From the NCBI GenBank assembly GCA_044425555.1, contig JAWXVF010000015.1:1-31089 (forward strand): a DNA stretch of 31,089 bases, read 5' to 3'. Origin of the DNA: JAWXVE01 sp044425555 (GTDB lineage: Bacteria > Bacillota > Clostridia > Lachnospirales > Lachnospiraceae). This document shows, one piece after another, positions 22,347-30,530 of the stretch. The notes under the pieces were generated by a model that searched no databases, was not told where the DNA came from, and worked only from the letters and a program-made list of their open reading frames with translations. The position numbers were made by a program, and so were the translations under genes. The stretch's first letter is position 1, and each line of letters starts with the position of its first letter.

Positions 22347-24221
22347 CTACTTTAAAAAAGTAACCATTTCTCCTTGAAAATTATAGGTGATCTGATTTCT
22401 ACCATGTTCTTTAGAATAATACAAACATTGATCCGCACTAGTAAATACCAACTGATTTTCACACGTTATATCTGGTTTGAAAATTCCAAAACTACCTGTA
22501 GTTCGTCCTTCTTTTGCTCTTGATAATTCTTCTAAATCTAATCGAAGAGATTCTGTAATTCTTAAGACTTCCTCATCTTCCATATTAATAAACAACACAG
22601 TAAACTCTTCTCCACCAATTCTAGCAAATTGAATCGTATCACTTGTATACTTCTTCGCCACATCTGCTGCCTCTATTAATTGTTCATCACCTACCGCATG
22701 TCCAAATACATCATTAATACTTTTAAATTTGTCCAAATCAAACATACATAAATAGATACTCCGCACCATACCTTCCCTATACAAGGTAAGGTATTTATCA
22801 AATTGTTCTTCAAAATATAGCCGATTATACGATTTCGTTAAAGCGTCCTTACAACTAATTTCTTTCAACTCTTCATTAGCTATCATCAACTCTTTCGTAC
22901 GTTCTTCTACTGTTACTTCTAATTCTTTATTCATATTCTCAATACTCACAAATAACAAGCGATATTCATAAGCCTTAACCACAATGTGTACGATAAAAAA
23001 AAGGGCGTATAGGAAGAAAAGCATGGTGTTATTGCGCCAAGATGCCGCCAAACTTGCCATATCTAGAAAAACAACAGCTCCTATATAAATAGTCTTTGCT
23101 AGATGAAACTTCTTGTAAAAGTTCGCATTGCCATCTTGAACAGTCACTCTAAATCGCAACATAAAGCAAATCATCCCATATACTAACAACGCTATTAACA
23201 ACATAGACGCATACGTATTAACCAATTCTGGCCAAATAAAAAAACATACTATAACAATGGCTAACATATATACAATAGGCTTGTCACACCATTTATTCAC
23301 CTTATTCTCAGGATCAAAAATAGACTTAGCCAAATACGTTCCAATAAGGCAAGCTAACAATAGAAAGAATATATCTAATCTACGAAATATAATCCCTCCA
23401 TACGTATCTATTCCTAATAATGTTACCAATAATTGAGGAATGGTAGACATATTAAATAAAATATGAAACATCAACGCAGAATCAAATAAGTTCATAATCG
23501 TCAAGGTCGAATACGATGGAACTAATACCATATAAGAAAATCCTACCACGATCACCATAATCATAGCACCTATCAAAAAGAACTGGATATTGTGTAATAC
23601 TCTCTCTTGCACAATATAATTATCTTCAATCGAAATCGTAATGTTTCGATTAAATAGATTCGTCATCTTAATTTCACTAGGAACCGATATAATCAATTCT
23701 TGATATTCCTTAGAATCATCATAATAGGGAATCAATTCATGTAACATATATTCACTAGAAATAGTAATCCATTTCATAGAAATAGTACGATGTTCTAATG
23801 GATGTCCATTTAAATATGCTCTAACTTGCGGACTTTCTAAAGGAATTGACAATACTAAATCTTCTATTGCATCCATCTTCAAAAACAATTGATACGTTTG
23901 TGCATTTACAGCATTTTTAAGATTTAATACTGGAAAGCTCTCTAGATTTGATTCTAATCCTTCTGAAATTTCTACATAGTCATCATCTAAATAAAGTTCT
24001 CTATAAACCTTCCATTCCCCATTCAATGACAAAGGTTTATTGCCATGGTAATCATACGAAGTAATATCTAAATACCCTTCTTTCGCCAAAGAAGTGATAT
24101 GCGTACCCCCAAAAACACTTCCTAAATATTGGGTTATACTAAAAATAGGCATACCTATCAAAATCATAGAAACTATTACCATAAGATAAATACTATATTG
24201 TTCACTTTTTCTATGTCTCAT
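22347..24221 (-). CDS. Membrane diguanylate cyclase with 7TM-type sensor region
   Basis: This 624-residue protein makes cyclic di-GMP if active. It has a signal-anchor helix at about 11-33, an extracytoplasmic domain to about 205 that opens like the jelly-roll of 7TMR-DISM receptors (SLNGEWKVYRE), and about seven to eight hydrophobic helices between 208 and 418. A short coiled coil (NKELEVTVEERTKEL) links to a C-terminal GGDEF domain from ~455. The active-site motif is GGEEF (536-540), a form found in working cyclases, with DLDKFKSIND and YNRLYFEEQ also conserved. The inhibitory RxxD site before the motif is absent (YTSD). It sits 18 bp after the papain-like gene and 12 bp before the HAD gene, so the three are probably one operon. 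Confidence 0.9.
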   Translation of the reverse strand: MRHRKSEQYSIYLMVIVSMILIGMPIFSITQYLGSVFGGTHITSLAKEGYLDITSYDYHGNKPLSLNGEWKVYRELYLDDDYVEISEGLESNLESFPVLNLKNAVNAQTYQLFLKMDAIEDLVLSIPLESPQVRAYLNGHPLEHRTISMKWITISSEYMLHELIPYYDDSKEYQELIISVPSEIKMTNLFNRNITISIEDNYIVQERVLHNIQFFLIGAMIMVIVVGFSYMVLVPSYSTLTIMNLFDSALMFHILFNMSTIPQLLVTLLGIDTYGGIIFRRLDIFFLLLACLIGTYLAKSIFDPENKVNKWCDKPIVYMLAIVIVCFFIWPELVNTYASMLLIALLVYGMICFMLRFRVTVQDGNANFYKKFHLAKTIYIGAVVFLDMASLAASWRNNTMLFFLYALFFIVHIVVKAYEYRLLFVSIENMNKELEVTVEERTKELMIANEELKEISCKDALTKSYNRLYFEEQFDKYLTLYREGMVRSIYLCMFDLDKFKSINDVFGHAVGDEQLIEAADVAKKYTSDTIQFARIGGEEFTVLFINMEDEEVLRITESLRLDLEELSRAKEGRTTGSFGIFKPDITCENQLVFTSADQCLYYSKEHGRNQITYNFQGEMVTFLK

Positions 24222-24239
24222 AAGTCACATAACTCTCCA

Positions 24240-25292
24240 TTAAGATAGTAAAATATTTTCTACAAATTCTAACTTTCGATCATAATCTAATTCTATTAAA
24301 TCTGTTGGTTTTAAATTATCAGGATTCTCCTCAAAATATTGTGCTCCAACTGTCAACAATAAATTATATACAAATTGAGAGCAAAACATGATATTCGGCT
24401 TCATACTACGTCGCAATGCTAACCCTAATAAGTTATAGGCACTTCCCTCTCGGTCAATTTTCTTCACACGTTCAACCATGCCTTTTTTCTGTTCCAAAGT
24501 CACTGCCAAACGATATACACGAATTGCCGCACCTTCTTTCTGGCAAAAGTGTTGTAACATCTCTGCATTTAAGCCTGGAGGTGTTAGCCTAGCTCCTCCA
24601 TTATAGCTAACCAATGTCTTTAACTCTGGGTCAAAGGAAATAGACGCATGATTAAAAGGTTTCTGTGTGAATAATCCAATTACGTCACTAGCAGGGCTTC
24701 CTGTATCTGATAACACAATATATACATTTAAATCACTTAACGATTCGTCTAGATGCTCAAAATACTCCTTGCTTAATGCACTCTTATTCACATATCGAAT
24801 AGAACTATGACGCGAAAACTCTTTCGCTAACTCTTTCACTGTATTAGGGGTGAATACTTTACCCGCTTGCTCTAATAAGTTGGATTTCTTCACAATCTTC
24901 GTATGATAATGCTTAATATCTTCAAAGGAAATGGCATCTTCTCCTACAGTAGAAAATACAAATGGTACATCACGATGTTTCAAAATATAATAATCAATTG
25001 TAACGGACAACATTAGCAATGCTACTGAAATCACACGATATAATAAATTCTTATCCAAGCCATATACAATATAAATATGCACCATTAAAATAATAATCTG
25101 CAGTACAATTCCAAATGCCTGTTCAGTATGGGTTGCGTGAGATTTTATCAAAGACATAATTAATAAATTGGCAACTAATGCATACAAAAATATGTGAAGT
25201 GACAATTGAATAATAGAATCATTTACTAATAAGACTGTTAAGACGGACATTACTAATATTAAAAACACTCTAAAATTTCTTACAAAAAACAT
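24240..25292 (-). CDS. Membrane-anchored permuted papain-like (YiiX/NlpC-P60 type) hydrolase
   Basis: This 350-residue protein has four hydrophobic helices in the first ~105 residues, then a helical linker and a soluble domain from ~187. That domain carries a His in FNHASISFD (His215) and a Cys in MFCSQFVYNLL (Cys304), the order expected for the circularly permuted papain fold of the YiiX/YycO group. The N-terminal start of the domain (VYIVLSDTGSPASDVIGLFT) and the late helix around the Cys also fit. Substrates of such proteins can be amide or ester bonds in lipids or peptidoglycan; this one is unknown. If there are four helices the catalytic domain lies in the cytoplasm. It is 18 bp from both neighbours. 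The fold call is from motif pattern only. Confidence 0.75.
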   Translation of the reverse strand: MFFVRNFRVFLILVMSVLTVLLVNDSIIQLSLHIFLYALVANLLIMSLIKSHATHTEQAFGIVLQIIILMVHIYIVYGLDKNLLYRVISVALLMLSVTIDYYILKHRDVPFVFSTVGEDAISFEDIKHYHTKIVKKSNLLEQAGKVFTPNTVKELAKEFSRHSSIRYVNKSALSKEYFEHLDESLSDLNVYIVLSDTGSPASDVIGLFTQKPFNHASISFDPELKTLVSYNGGARLTPPGLNAEMLQHFCQKEGAAIRVYRLAVTLEQKKGMVERVKKIDREGSAYNLLGLALRRSMKPNIMFCSQFVYNLLLTVGAQYFEENPDNLKPTDLIELDYDRKLEFVENILLS

Positions 25293-25310
25293 ATATCCAC
25301 CTCGCTCTCT

Positions 25311-26335
25311 CTACAAATCACATATTAGTCGCTTTACATGTTCTTCTTTCGTAGACCAACTAGTACAGAATCGAACAACGATATGTTCTTCATCTATCTG
25401 TTCCCAAATAGAAAATCCATATTCTTTCCTTAAACGCATCAAATCTTTTTCTTTCATAATCACAAAAATCTGATTAGTCCATGTTTCTATATAAAGAGAA
25501 TACCCCTTTTCTACAAATGCTTTCTTTAATCTACTAGCCAACTCATTTGCTTGTTTTGCCAATGTAAAGTAAACATCCGTTTCAAATAACACCTGAAATT
25601 GAATTCCAAGTAACCATCCTTTTGCTAACATTGCTCCTTGTTGCTTCATCATATAACGAAAATCTCGTACTAATGCTTGATTCACCACTACAACTGCCTC
25701 TCCAAATAATGCCCCTTGCTTCGTTCCCCCAATATAAAATATATCACATAACCGTGCAATATCCGCAAGGGTCACATCATACCCCTCTGCCATTAGTCCG
25801 TAGCCAAGTCTTGCACCATCTAAATAAAGTGGTAATTCACACTCCTTACATACCTTGGAAAGTTCTTGTAGTTCCCCTTTTGAATAAAGTGTTCCATACT
25901 CTGTTGGATTGGATATATACACCATTCCTGGTTGTGTCGTATGTTCTCTCGCTTCATCTTTATAATGTGCTTCATAACATTGCCGAACTTGTTGTGCACT
26001 AAGCTTCCCTTGCTCTCCTTCTAAAGCAATCACCTTATGTCCTGTTGCTTCTATTGCCCCTGTTTCATGGCAAGCAATATGTCCTGAAGTAGCACTAATC
26101 ACTCCTTGGTAAGGTCGCAAAACAGATGCAATCACAGTTGTATTCGTCTGTGTTCCACCTACCAAAAAATGAACTTCCACACATTCTTGTTTGCAAGCTT
26201 TTCTAATTAAGTCTTGGCATTATCACAGTAAGAGTCTACCCCATACCCAACGCTTTGTTCTTCATTGGTTTCAAGCATTCTCTTTAAGATCTCTGGATAA
26301 GCACCTTCTGTATAATCACATTCAAAATTAATCAT
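25311..26335 (-). pseudogene. Low-specificity threonine aldolase family gene, broken by a frameshift
   Basis: This PLP-dependent enzyme family cleaves threonine or related beta-hydroxy amino acids. An intact start exists at 26335 with AAGGAAA upstream, and its frame reads INFECDYTEGAY, then GYGVDSYCDNAKT, before a TAA at 26207-26209. The same protein continues in the -1 frame from about 26213 (DLIRKACKQEC) through GGTQTN, the SGHIACHETGAIE region and the PLP lysine in GGTKQGALFGEA to the stop at 25311. One missing base near 26213 explains the break. Without it the protein would be about 341 residues, the usual length. No classic slippery heptamer is seen, so this is a frameshift mutation or a base-calling error. 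A GTG at 26180 allows only a truncated product that lacks the N-terminal part. Confidence 0.8.
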
Positions 26336-26370
26336 TCTAATTTCCTTATCTAAATATTAAAACTACTACC

Positions 26371-26398
26371 ACTATATCATACTTTTACTGATTTACAA
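26371..26398 (-). promoter_or_regulatory. Promoter ahead of the threonine aldolase gene
   Basis: On the minus strand TTGTAA (26393-26398) is followed by a 16-bp spacer and TATAGT (26371-26376), the latter preceded by TGA to make an extended -10. It lies about 36 bp before the ATG at 26335 and probably drives the aldolase, papain-like, GGDEF and HAD genes together. Confidence 0.65.
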
Positions 26399-26486
26399 AG
26401 TACTTTTGTGATTATCTCTAATATAACTTGTTATTGATTTTCTATAATGACTTCAAATAGATTTCTATATAATATAAGAACGCTTG

Positions 26487-26522
26487 AAATAGTCCTATAA
26501 GGTCACCCTCATAGAACTATTT
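26487..26522 (-). terminator. Intrinsic terminator after the DUF4397-type gene
   Basis: As minus-strand RNA this forms an unbroken 16-bp stem closed by a GUGA tetraloop, with two G-U pairs that would be A-C mismatches in the plus-strand transcript. The strand asymmetry shows that it serves the minus strand. The tail is only short in U (UUUCAAGCGUUCUU). It starts 23 bp after the stop codon at 26546. Confidence 0.75.
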
Positions 26523-26545
26523 TTTAATTAATTGATTCTGTTTGA

Positions 26546-27616
26546 CTATTCCTCAATTACTAAGGCTCTCACCGCATTAGGGGAACTACTTTGCCATTTC
26601 AATAGGTAAATAGTATATCTTTTATTCGCCTTAACATTGATTTGTGAAGTAAGCATAATGGATCCATCAAGATACGTTGGGGATTCTTGATCTACACTTT
26701 TTCTCACAAAGAAGTAGTAGTTATTTGGCCAAATAGTTTTATACTTAGTAACTTCTTCAAACGAAACATTGCAATAGGTTAAATAGGAGTCTCCCACAAT
26801 AACATCTAAATCACCTGCATCATGACACAGATTACACACTCGAATACACGATACGTAAGAAGTTGCTGCACAAGGACTATCTTCAACAACCGTTAATCCA
26901 AGACCTGTCGAAGTATTGGTAATAGCAATGGTCAATTCTCCATTATCAGGAATGAGAATAGATTGTTGAATGTACACGTATCCATTTTTCCCTGATATAG
27001 TAACCATTTGATAGCCACTTTCTACTTTCTGATATTCGCTTACTTCCCCATAGTAAAATGGTTGAATGAACAACTGTTCATTGATGTACACACGAAATGA
27101 ATCGTAGTCACTAGCCGCATTTAGAAAACGAACATTTCCTGTTTTTCCAGAAGGAGTTGGACAGAAATTACAAGGAGCATTTGGTCTTGGATATGATGAA
27201 ATAATAGTAGCAATTAATCCTACCACGTTACTTGGCGTAGGGATAATACCTACGGCTCCTCCTTCTCCTGGATTTGGTAATGGTATGACAGGTATTCCTC
27301 CTGTGCTTGGTAATGTAGTAGCTCCACCCTCTCCTGGATTCGGTAATGGTATGGCAGGCATTCCTCCTGTGTCAGGCATAGGACTAACAGCTCCTCCTTC
27401 TCCTGGGTTTGGTACAGGAGTCACTGGAGTTCCACCATTACTAGGCAATGTACCTACGGCTCCTCCTTCTCCTACATTGGGAAGGGGAATAGTTGGCATT
27501 CTATTAGCCATAGGATCATCTACTAGTTCTCTGCTTGTTGGAATATTACTCATGTCCATTTCAGCCTCTTTTGCACTCATTTCTTGTCTCGTGGTGTAGT
27601 TCATTCGAATGTTCAT
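26546..27616 (-). CDS. DUF4397-type protein with proline-glycine-rich tandem repeats
   Basis: From the ATG at 27616 this is a 356-residue protein. GGGAG lies 9 bases upstream; an in-frame TTG at 27676 lacks a ribosome site. The N-terminal ~45 residues are polar, with no signal peptide. Next come four 22-23-residue repeats built on PNPGEGGA and GGxPxxPLP. The C-terminal ~210 residues hold two beta-rich units that begin VRFLNAASDYDSFRVYI and CIRVCNLCHDAGDLDVIV, the pattern of DUF4397 domains. Cysteines are frequent (CNFC, then CIRVCNLC), which is unusual for an exported protein of this type. The gene follows flagellin by ~180 bp and ends at a strong hairpin. Surface location is suggested by the repeats but there is no export signal. 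Function unknown. Confidence 0.78.
   Translation of the reverse strand: MNIRMNYTTRQEMSAKEAEMDMSNIPTSRELVDDPMANRMPTIPLPNVGEGGAVGTLPSNGGTPVTPVPNPGEGGAVSPMPDTGGMPAIPLPNPGEGGATTLPSTGGIPVIPLPNPGEGGAVGIIPTPSNVVGLIATIISSYPRPNAPCNFCPTPSGKTGNVRFLNAASDYDSFRVYINEQLFIQPFYYGEVSEYQKVESGYQMVTISGKNGYVYIQQSILIPDNGELTIAITNTSTGLGLTVVEDSPCAATSYVSCIRVCNLCHDAGDLDVIVGDSYLTYCNVSFEEVTKYKTIWPNNYYFFVRKSVDQESPTYLDGSIMLTSQINVKANKRYTIYLLKWQSSSPNAVRALVIEE
27255..27500 (-). repeat. Four 66-69 bp tandem repeats encoding the PGEGGA linker
   Basis: On the plus strand the unit starting GCTCCTCCTTCTCC recurs near 27255, 27321, 27390 and 27459, in steps of 66, 69 and 69 bp, always a multiple of three. Copies differ by scattered substitutions, so copy number could change without breaking the frame. 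Confidence 0.85.
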
Positions 27617-27696
27617 ACGGATACTCTCCCTTTTCATTATAGAATATGGTATTCCATTTCTGAAAAAGCGTGCCAAAAGAACTAACTTCTTTTGTT

Positions 27697-27702
27697 ATTA
27701 TA
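27697..27702 (-). promoter_or_regulatory. Possible -10 element of the DUF4397-type gene
   Basis: A perfect TATAAT lies on the minus strand about 80 bp before the ATG at 27616, in the gap after flagellin. The -35 hexamer at 17 bp is poor (GATTAT), so this is a candidate only. No sigma-28 pattern was seen here. Confidence 0.3.
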
Positions 27703-27797
27703 CGAACCTTTACTTAGTCATAATCTTACATAATAATGTTCACTCTTGTAAGGTATGCAATATTGGGACGTAATCATTATATGTTTCACACTCATTC

Positions 27798-29738
27798 CTA
27801 TAATAATCCTAGCACTCCATCATTGGTACTATTCGCTTGTGCTAACATTGCTTGTCCTACTTGTTGGATAATCTTAGCGTTAGAGTACGCTACCATTTCT
27901 GTTGACATATCCGTATCACGAATACGACTCTCTGCATTTGTAGTATTCTCAATCACATTCATTAGATTACTAGATGTAGCTTCTAAACGATTCTGCATAG
28001 CTCCCATATAAGCACGATACTCTACCACACTCTCAATAGCTTCTTGAATCTGTTCAATCGATTCTCTAGAAGATTCTTGCGTAGAAAGAGAAACTTTTTC
28101 AATTCCTATGGATGCACAACTCATGTCTTTGATCGTATAATCAATGTAGTCATCTGATTCACAGCCTACATGAAAGTAAATAGTATGTTCTTTATTAAGT
28201 GTATCATCTCCAAATGACAAGCTTCTACCCAATTGTAAATAACTCGTCATAAGAGAACTATTAAATACCTCATTCCTATCGCTGTCCATAACTTTTACAG
28301 TCTCTCCAGTATAATTATCTGCAATAAAACCTAATTCTCCGTTGTTATCCGTAGTAATAATCTGCTCTTCTCCGTCCCCTATTTGCACAATATAATCAGT
28401 GTTCGCTTCTAGTATCTGTGGTACGGTTATTAATACATTGCTAATGGAATACTCAACGGGATTTCCATAAAGTCCCGTTCCAATCCCATCATAACCATCA
28501 TAAGCTATGGCTGTCACAGTTCCTCCAGTAATAACAACATCTCCACACGACTTGTTCCAATATCCACCACCTATTGCTGCTGATAAATACCCACCTGTGG
28601 CTATTACAGTTCCTCCTGTAATTAGAATATCTCCAACACTTCCACCTCCTGACCCAATTCCAGTTGCACAATGACCACCTGTAGCTATTACAGTACCACC
28701 ATTAATGGTAATTGCACCACTTGTCACACCAGGAGCACTACCTATTCCTGAAGCTTGGGAACTACTCAGAGGTGAAGTTGTTGCAATAATCGTTCCACCA
28801 TTAATGGTAATTGTACCACTCGTACTATTATCAAGACCTTGATCACCTCCTATACCTGCCCCCTGCCAACCACCTATTGCAGTAAGAGATCCTGTACCAT
28901 CAAGGGTAACAGACCCAAATTCATCTACTCTTAATCCTGCCATGCCATATCCACTTATTAAATTATTATTTCCTACCAACTTAAGATTAACATCATTATT
29001 CCCAGTATAAAATGCTGTACCAAAAGATTTTTTACTCAAATCTATATTCACATTAGACAAGGTAAGATTGGCACTTCCTGCACTATCATCTACCACAATG
29101 CAATCAGTTGTTGCAATCCCATTGGTTGTTATGGTAAGATCTTTACTTGATAAAATAGTTAACACTCCACTATCATAGGTATAATCCGTCCCATAGGTTC
29201 CACCACTTACTGCAAAATCACCTGTTACTCCACTAATTGGCATTACATCCACAGCAGCTAGTGCCATAGTACTTGGCTCTATGGTGTTTACTTCCGTTGT
29301 ACCTAACGGAATACTATCTGCTTTTAATAAAGAGATTCCGTTAAACTTCGTATCTTCTGCAATGCGATCAATTTCTTCCATTAAGGCACGAACTTCTTGG
29401 TCTATATAATCTCGTTCTATCCCATCTTGATAAATACCATTTGCTGATTGTACGGCTAATTCATTCATTCGTTGTAAGATTTCTGTTACTTCATTTAATC
29501 CACCTTCTGCTATTTGTATTAAAGAAATCCCTTCTTGAGTATTCCTCGTAGCTTGAGTTAGTCCTCGTATCTGACTTCTCATACCTTCTGATATAGACAA
29601 ACCTGCCACATCGTCTGCAGCACGATTAATTCGATATCCCGAAGACAATTTCTCTACAGAATCCGCTATGGTAAACTTCGTTATATTCCCTAACATTCGA
29701 TTGGTATTCATTGCACTTGTATTCGTTCTTACAACCAT
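27798..29738 (-). CDS. Flagellin with a beta-solenoid-like variable-region insert
   Basis: Flagellin is the filament subunit, exported by the flagellar type III system. The 646-residue product has intact conserved ends: residues 1-140 (NTNRMLGNITKF, LSSGYRINRAADDVAGLSIS, LNEVTEILQRMNELAVQSAN) and about 555-646 (AYMGAMQNRLEATSSNLMNV, RIRDTDMSTEMV, AMLAQANS). These form the D0 and D1 helical core. Between them, where D2/D3 normally lie, is a ~330-residue insert made of beta strands, including about five 29-residue GIG...ITINGGTVIATGG repeats (265-430) and then a beta-sandwich-like part (435-545). The protein has five cysteines, which is rare in flagellins. AGGAAGGA lies before the ATG. No other flagellar gene is nearby, so this may be a stand-alone filament variant. 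I see no sigma-28 promoter in the 42-bp gap upstream. Confidence 0.93.
   Translation of the reverse strand: MVVRTNTSAMNTNRMLGNITKFTIADSVEKLSSGYRINRAADDVAGLSISEGMRSQIRGLTQATRNTQEGISLIQIAEGGLNEVTEILQRMNELAVQSANGIYQDGIERDYIDQEVRALMEEIDRIAEDTKFNGISLLKADSIPLGTTEVNTIEPSTMALAAVDVMPISGVTGDFAVSGGTYGTDYTYDSGVLTILSSKDLTITTNGIATTDCIVVDDSAGSANLTLSNVNIDLSKKSFGTAFYTGNNDVNLKLVGNNNLISGYGMAGLRVDEFGSVTLDGTGSLTAIGGWQGAGIGGDQGLDNSTSGTITINGGTIIATTSPLSSSQASGIGSAPGVTSGAITINGGTVIATGGHCATGIGSGGGSVGDILITGGTVIATGGYLSAAIGGGYWNKSCGDVVITGGTVTAIAYDGYDGIGTGLYGNPVEYSISNVLITVPQILEANTDYIVQIGDGEEQIITTDNNGELGFIADNYTGETVKVMDSDRNEVFNSSLMTSYLQLGRSLSFGDDTLNKEHTIYFHVGCESDDYIDYTIKDMSCASIGIEKVSLSTQESSRESIEQIQEAIESVVEYRAYMGAMQNRLEATSSNLMNVIENTTNAESRIRDTDMSTEMVAYSNAKIIQQVGQAMLAQANSTNDGVLGLL
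28449..28946 (-). repeat. Tandem ~29-residue repeats in the flagellin insert
   Basis: Flagellin residues 265-430 contain units at about 265, 293, 329, 358, 387 and 417. Each has a glycine turn (GIGSG or AIGGG), a short strand (ITINGG or ILITGG) and a TVIATGG strand. The DNA shows the same repetition: the plus-strand motif CCACCATTAATGGTAATTG occurs near 28697 and 28797, and related CTATTACAGT motifs near 28603 and 28686. Unit length is close to one or two coils of a beta-solenoid. Confidence 0.85.
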
Positions 29739-29780
29739 TCTTTATTCCTTCCTATGTTTGGTTTGCCAAGTAAATTCCAA

Positions 29781-30458
29781 TTACAAATAACTAATCATCC
29801 GATTAAAAGCATAATTGATGCCATACTCAGACAATCCAGATATTAAATACATCACCATTCCTAAAATAGCATAGTTATTTATTTGGTTCAATATTTTGGC
29901 ACGTACAAAAAAACTAATAGGTAAAATGATCCATACTGTTTGAGGTACCATGGATAACAACAATAAAATCATTAAAGGCTTAGACTTATAACCCAGCTTT
30001 TGTAATTTCGAATAATCTAAAAGACACAGAATTACTGCTAAATTATATATTCTATTTGCAGTACTCATCGCTTGGTTGGATGTTAATGGTGTAAATATCG
30101 ATACAATACCTATGATAAGAATAATCACTGGTAACATAATAGCAACTAATATAAATCTATTATCAACTGGTTTCCTATCTTTCTCCACCTTATGACTTAC
30201 CTGATTTTTCATGTCTTCAACGTGTTGTATACGTTCTTTTGGCTCATGGGATTCTTTTGATTCTTTGAACTCTTTGGGTTCTTTCATTTCTTCTATATCA
30301 TTTGATTGCAAATCTTCCTGAATTACTTTGTTCTCTAGTGGTTCCTTATTAGCGTTCGTGGTATTTTCTAATTCACTATTATTATTCTGAATTTTTTCTC
30401 CACAGCTCGTACAAAATTTACTATTTATAACTTCTGTTCCACAATTTGTACAATACAT
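29781..30458 (-). CDS. Zinc-ribbon multi-pass membrane protein
   Basis: This 225-residue protein starts with a zinc ribbon (MYCTNCGTEV then FCTSCGEKI). A long charged linker rich in Glu and Lys follows (residues ~25-95, with EPKE repeats), and then about four hydrophobic helices at roughly 103-125, 135-150, 162-187 and 195-215. Proteins with this layout are common in Firmicutes and have no settled function. An AAGGAG site lies 6 bases before the ATG. Flagellin begins 42 bp downstream, so co-transcription with flagellin is likely. The linker closely resembles the start of the next gene upstream, which suggests a shared origin. Confidence 0.82.
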   Translation of the reverse strand: MYCTNCGTEVINSKFCTSCGEKIQNNNSELENTTNANKEPLENKVIQEDLQSNDIEEMKEPKEFKESKESHEPKERIQHVEDMKNQVSHKVEKDRKPVDNRFILVAIMLPVIILIIGIVSIFTPLTSNQAMSTANRIYNLAVILCLLDYSKLQKLGYKSKPLMILLLLSMVPQTVWIILPISFFVRAKILNQINNYAILGMVMYLISGLSEYGINYAFNRMISYL

Positions 30459-30530
30459 AGCGTTACTCCTTATCAGTTAATACTTTACAATAATTTTATA
30501 CTCTCCTCATTATTATAGGTTACCAATTTA

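Noticed and set aside
25622..26002. Plus-strand open frame of 126 codons
   Set aside because: It lies entirely opposite the aldolase gene, whose protein sequence is clearly conserved; the plus frame resembles no known protein.
26207..26216. Programmed -1 frameshift in the aldolase gene
   Set aside because: The bases around the join (GCCAAGACTTAA) do not form a slippery heptamer and no stimulatory hairpin or pseudoknot was evident; a mutation or base-calling error is simpler.
27285..27599. Plus-strand open frame rich in Pro and Gly over the repeat region
   Set aside because: It is the mirror of the PGEGGA repeats of the minus-strand gene, has no ribosome site or promoter, and ends inside that gene.
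29739..29780. Sigma-28 promoter for flagellin
   Set aside because: I looked for TAAA followed by GCCGATAA-like sequence in the gap and the end of the upstream gene and found no adequate match.
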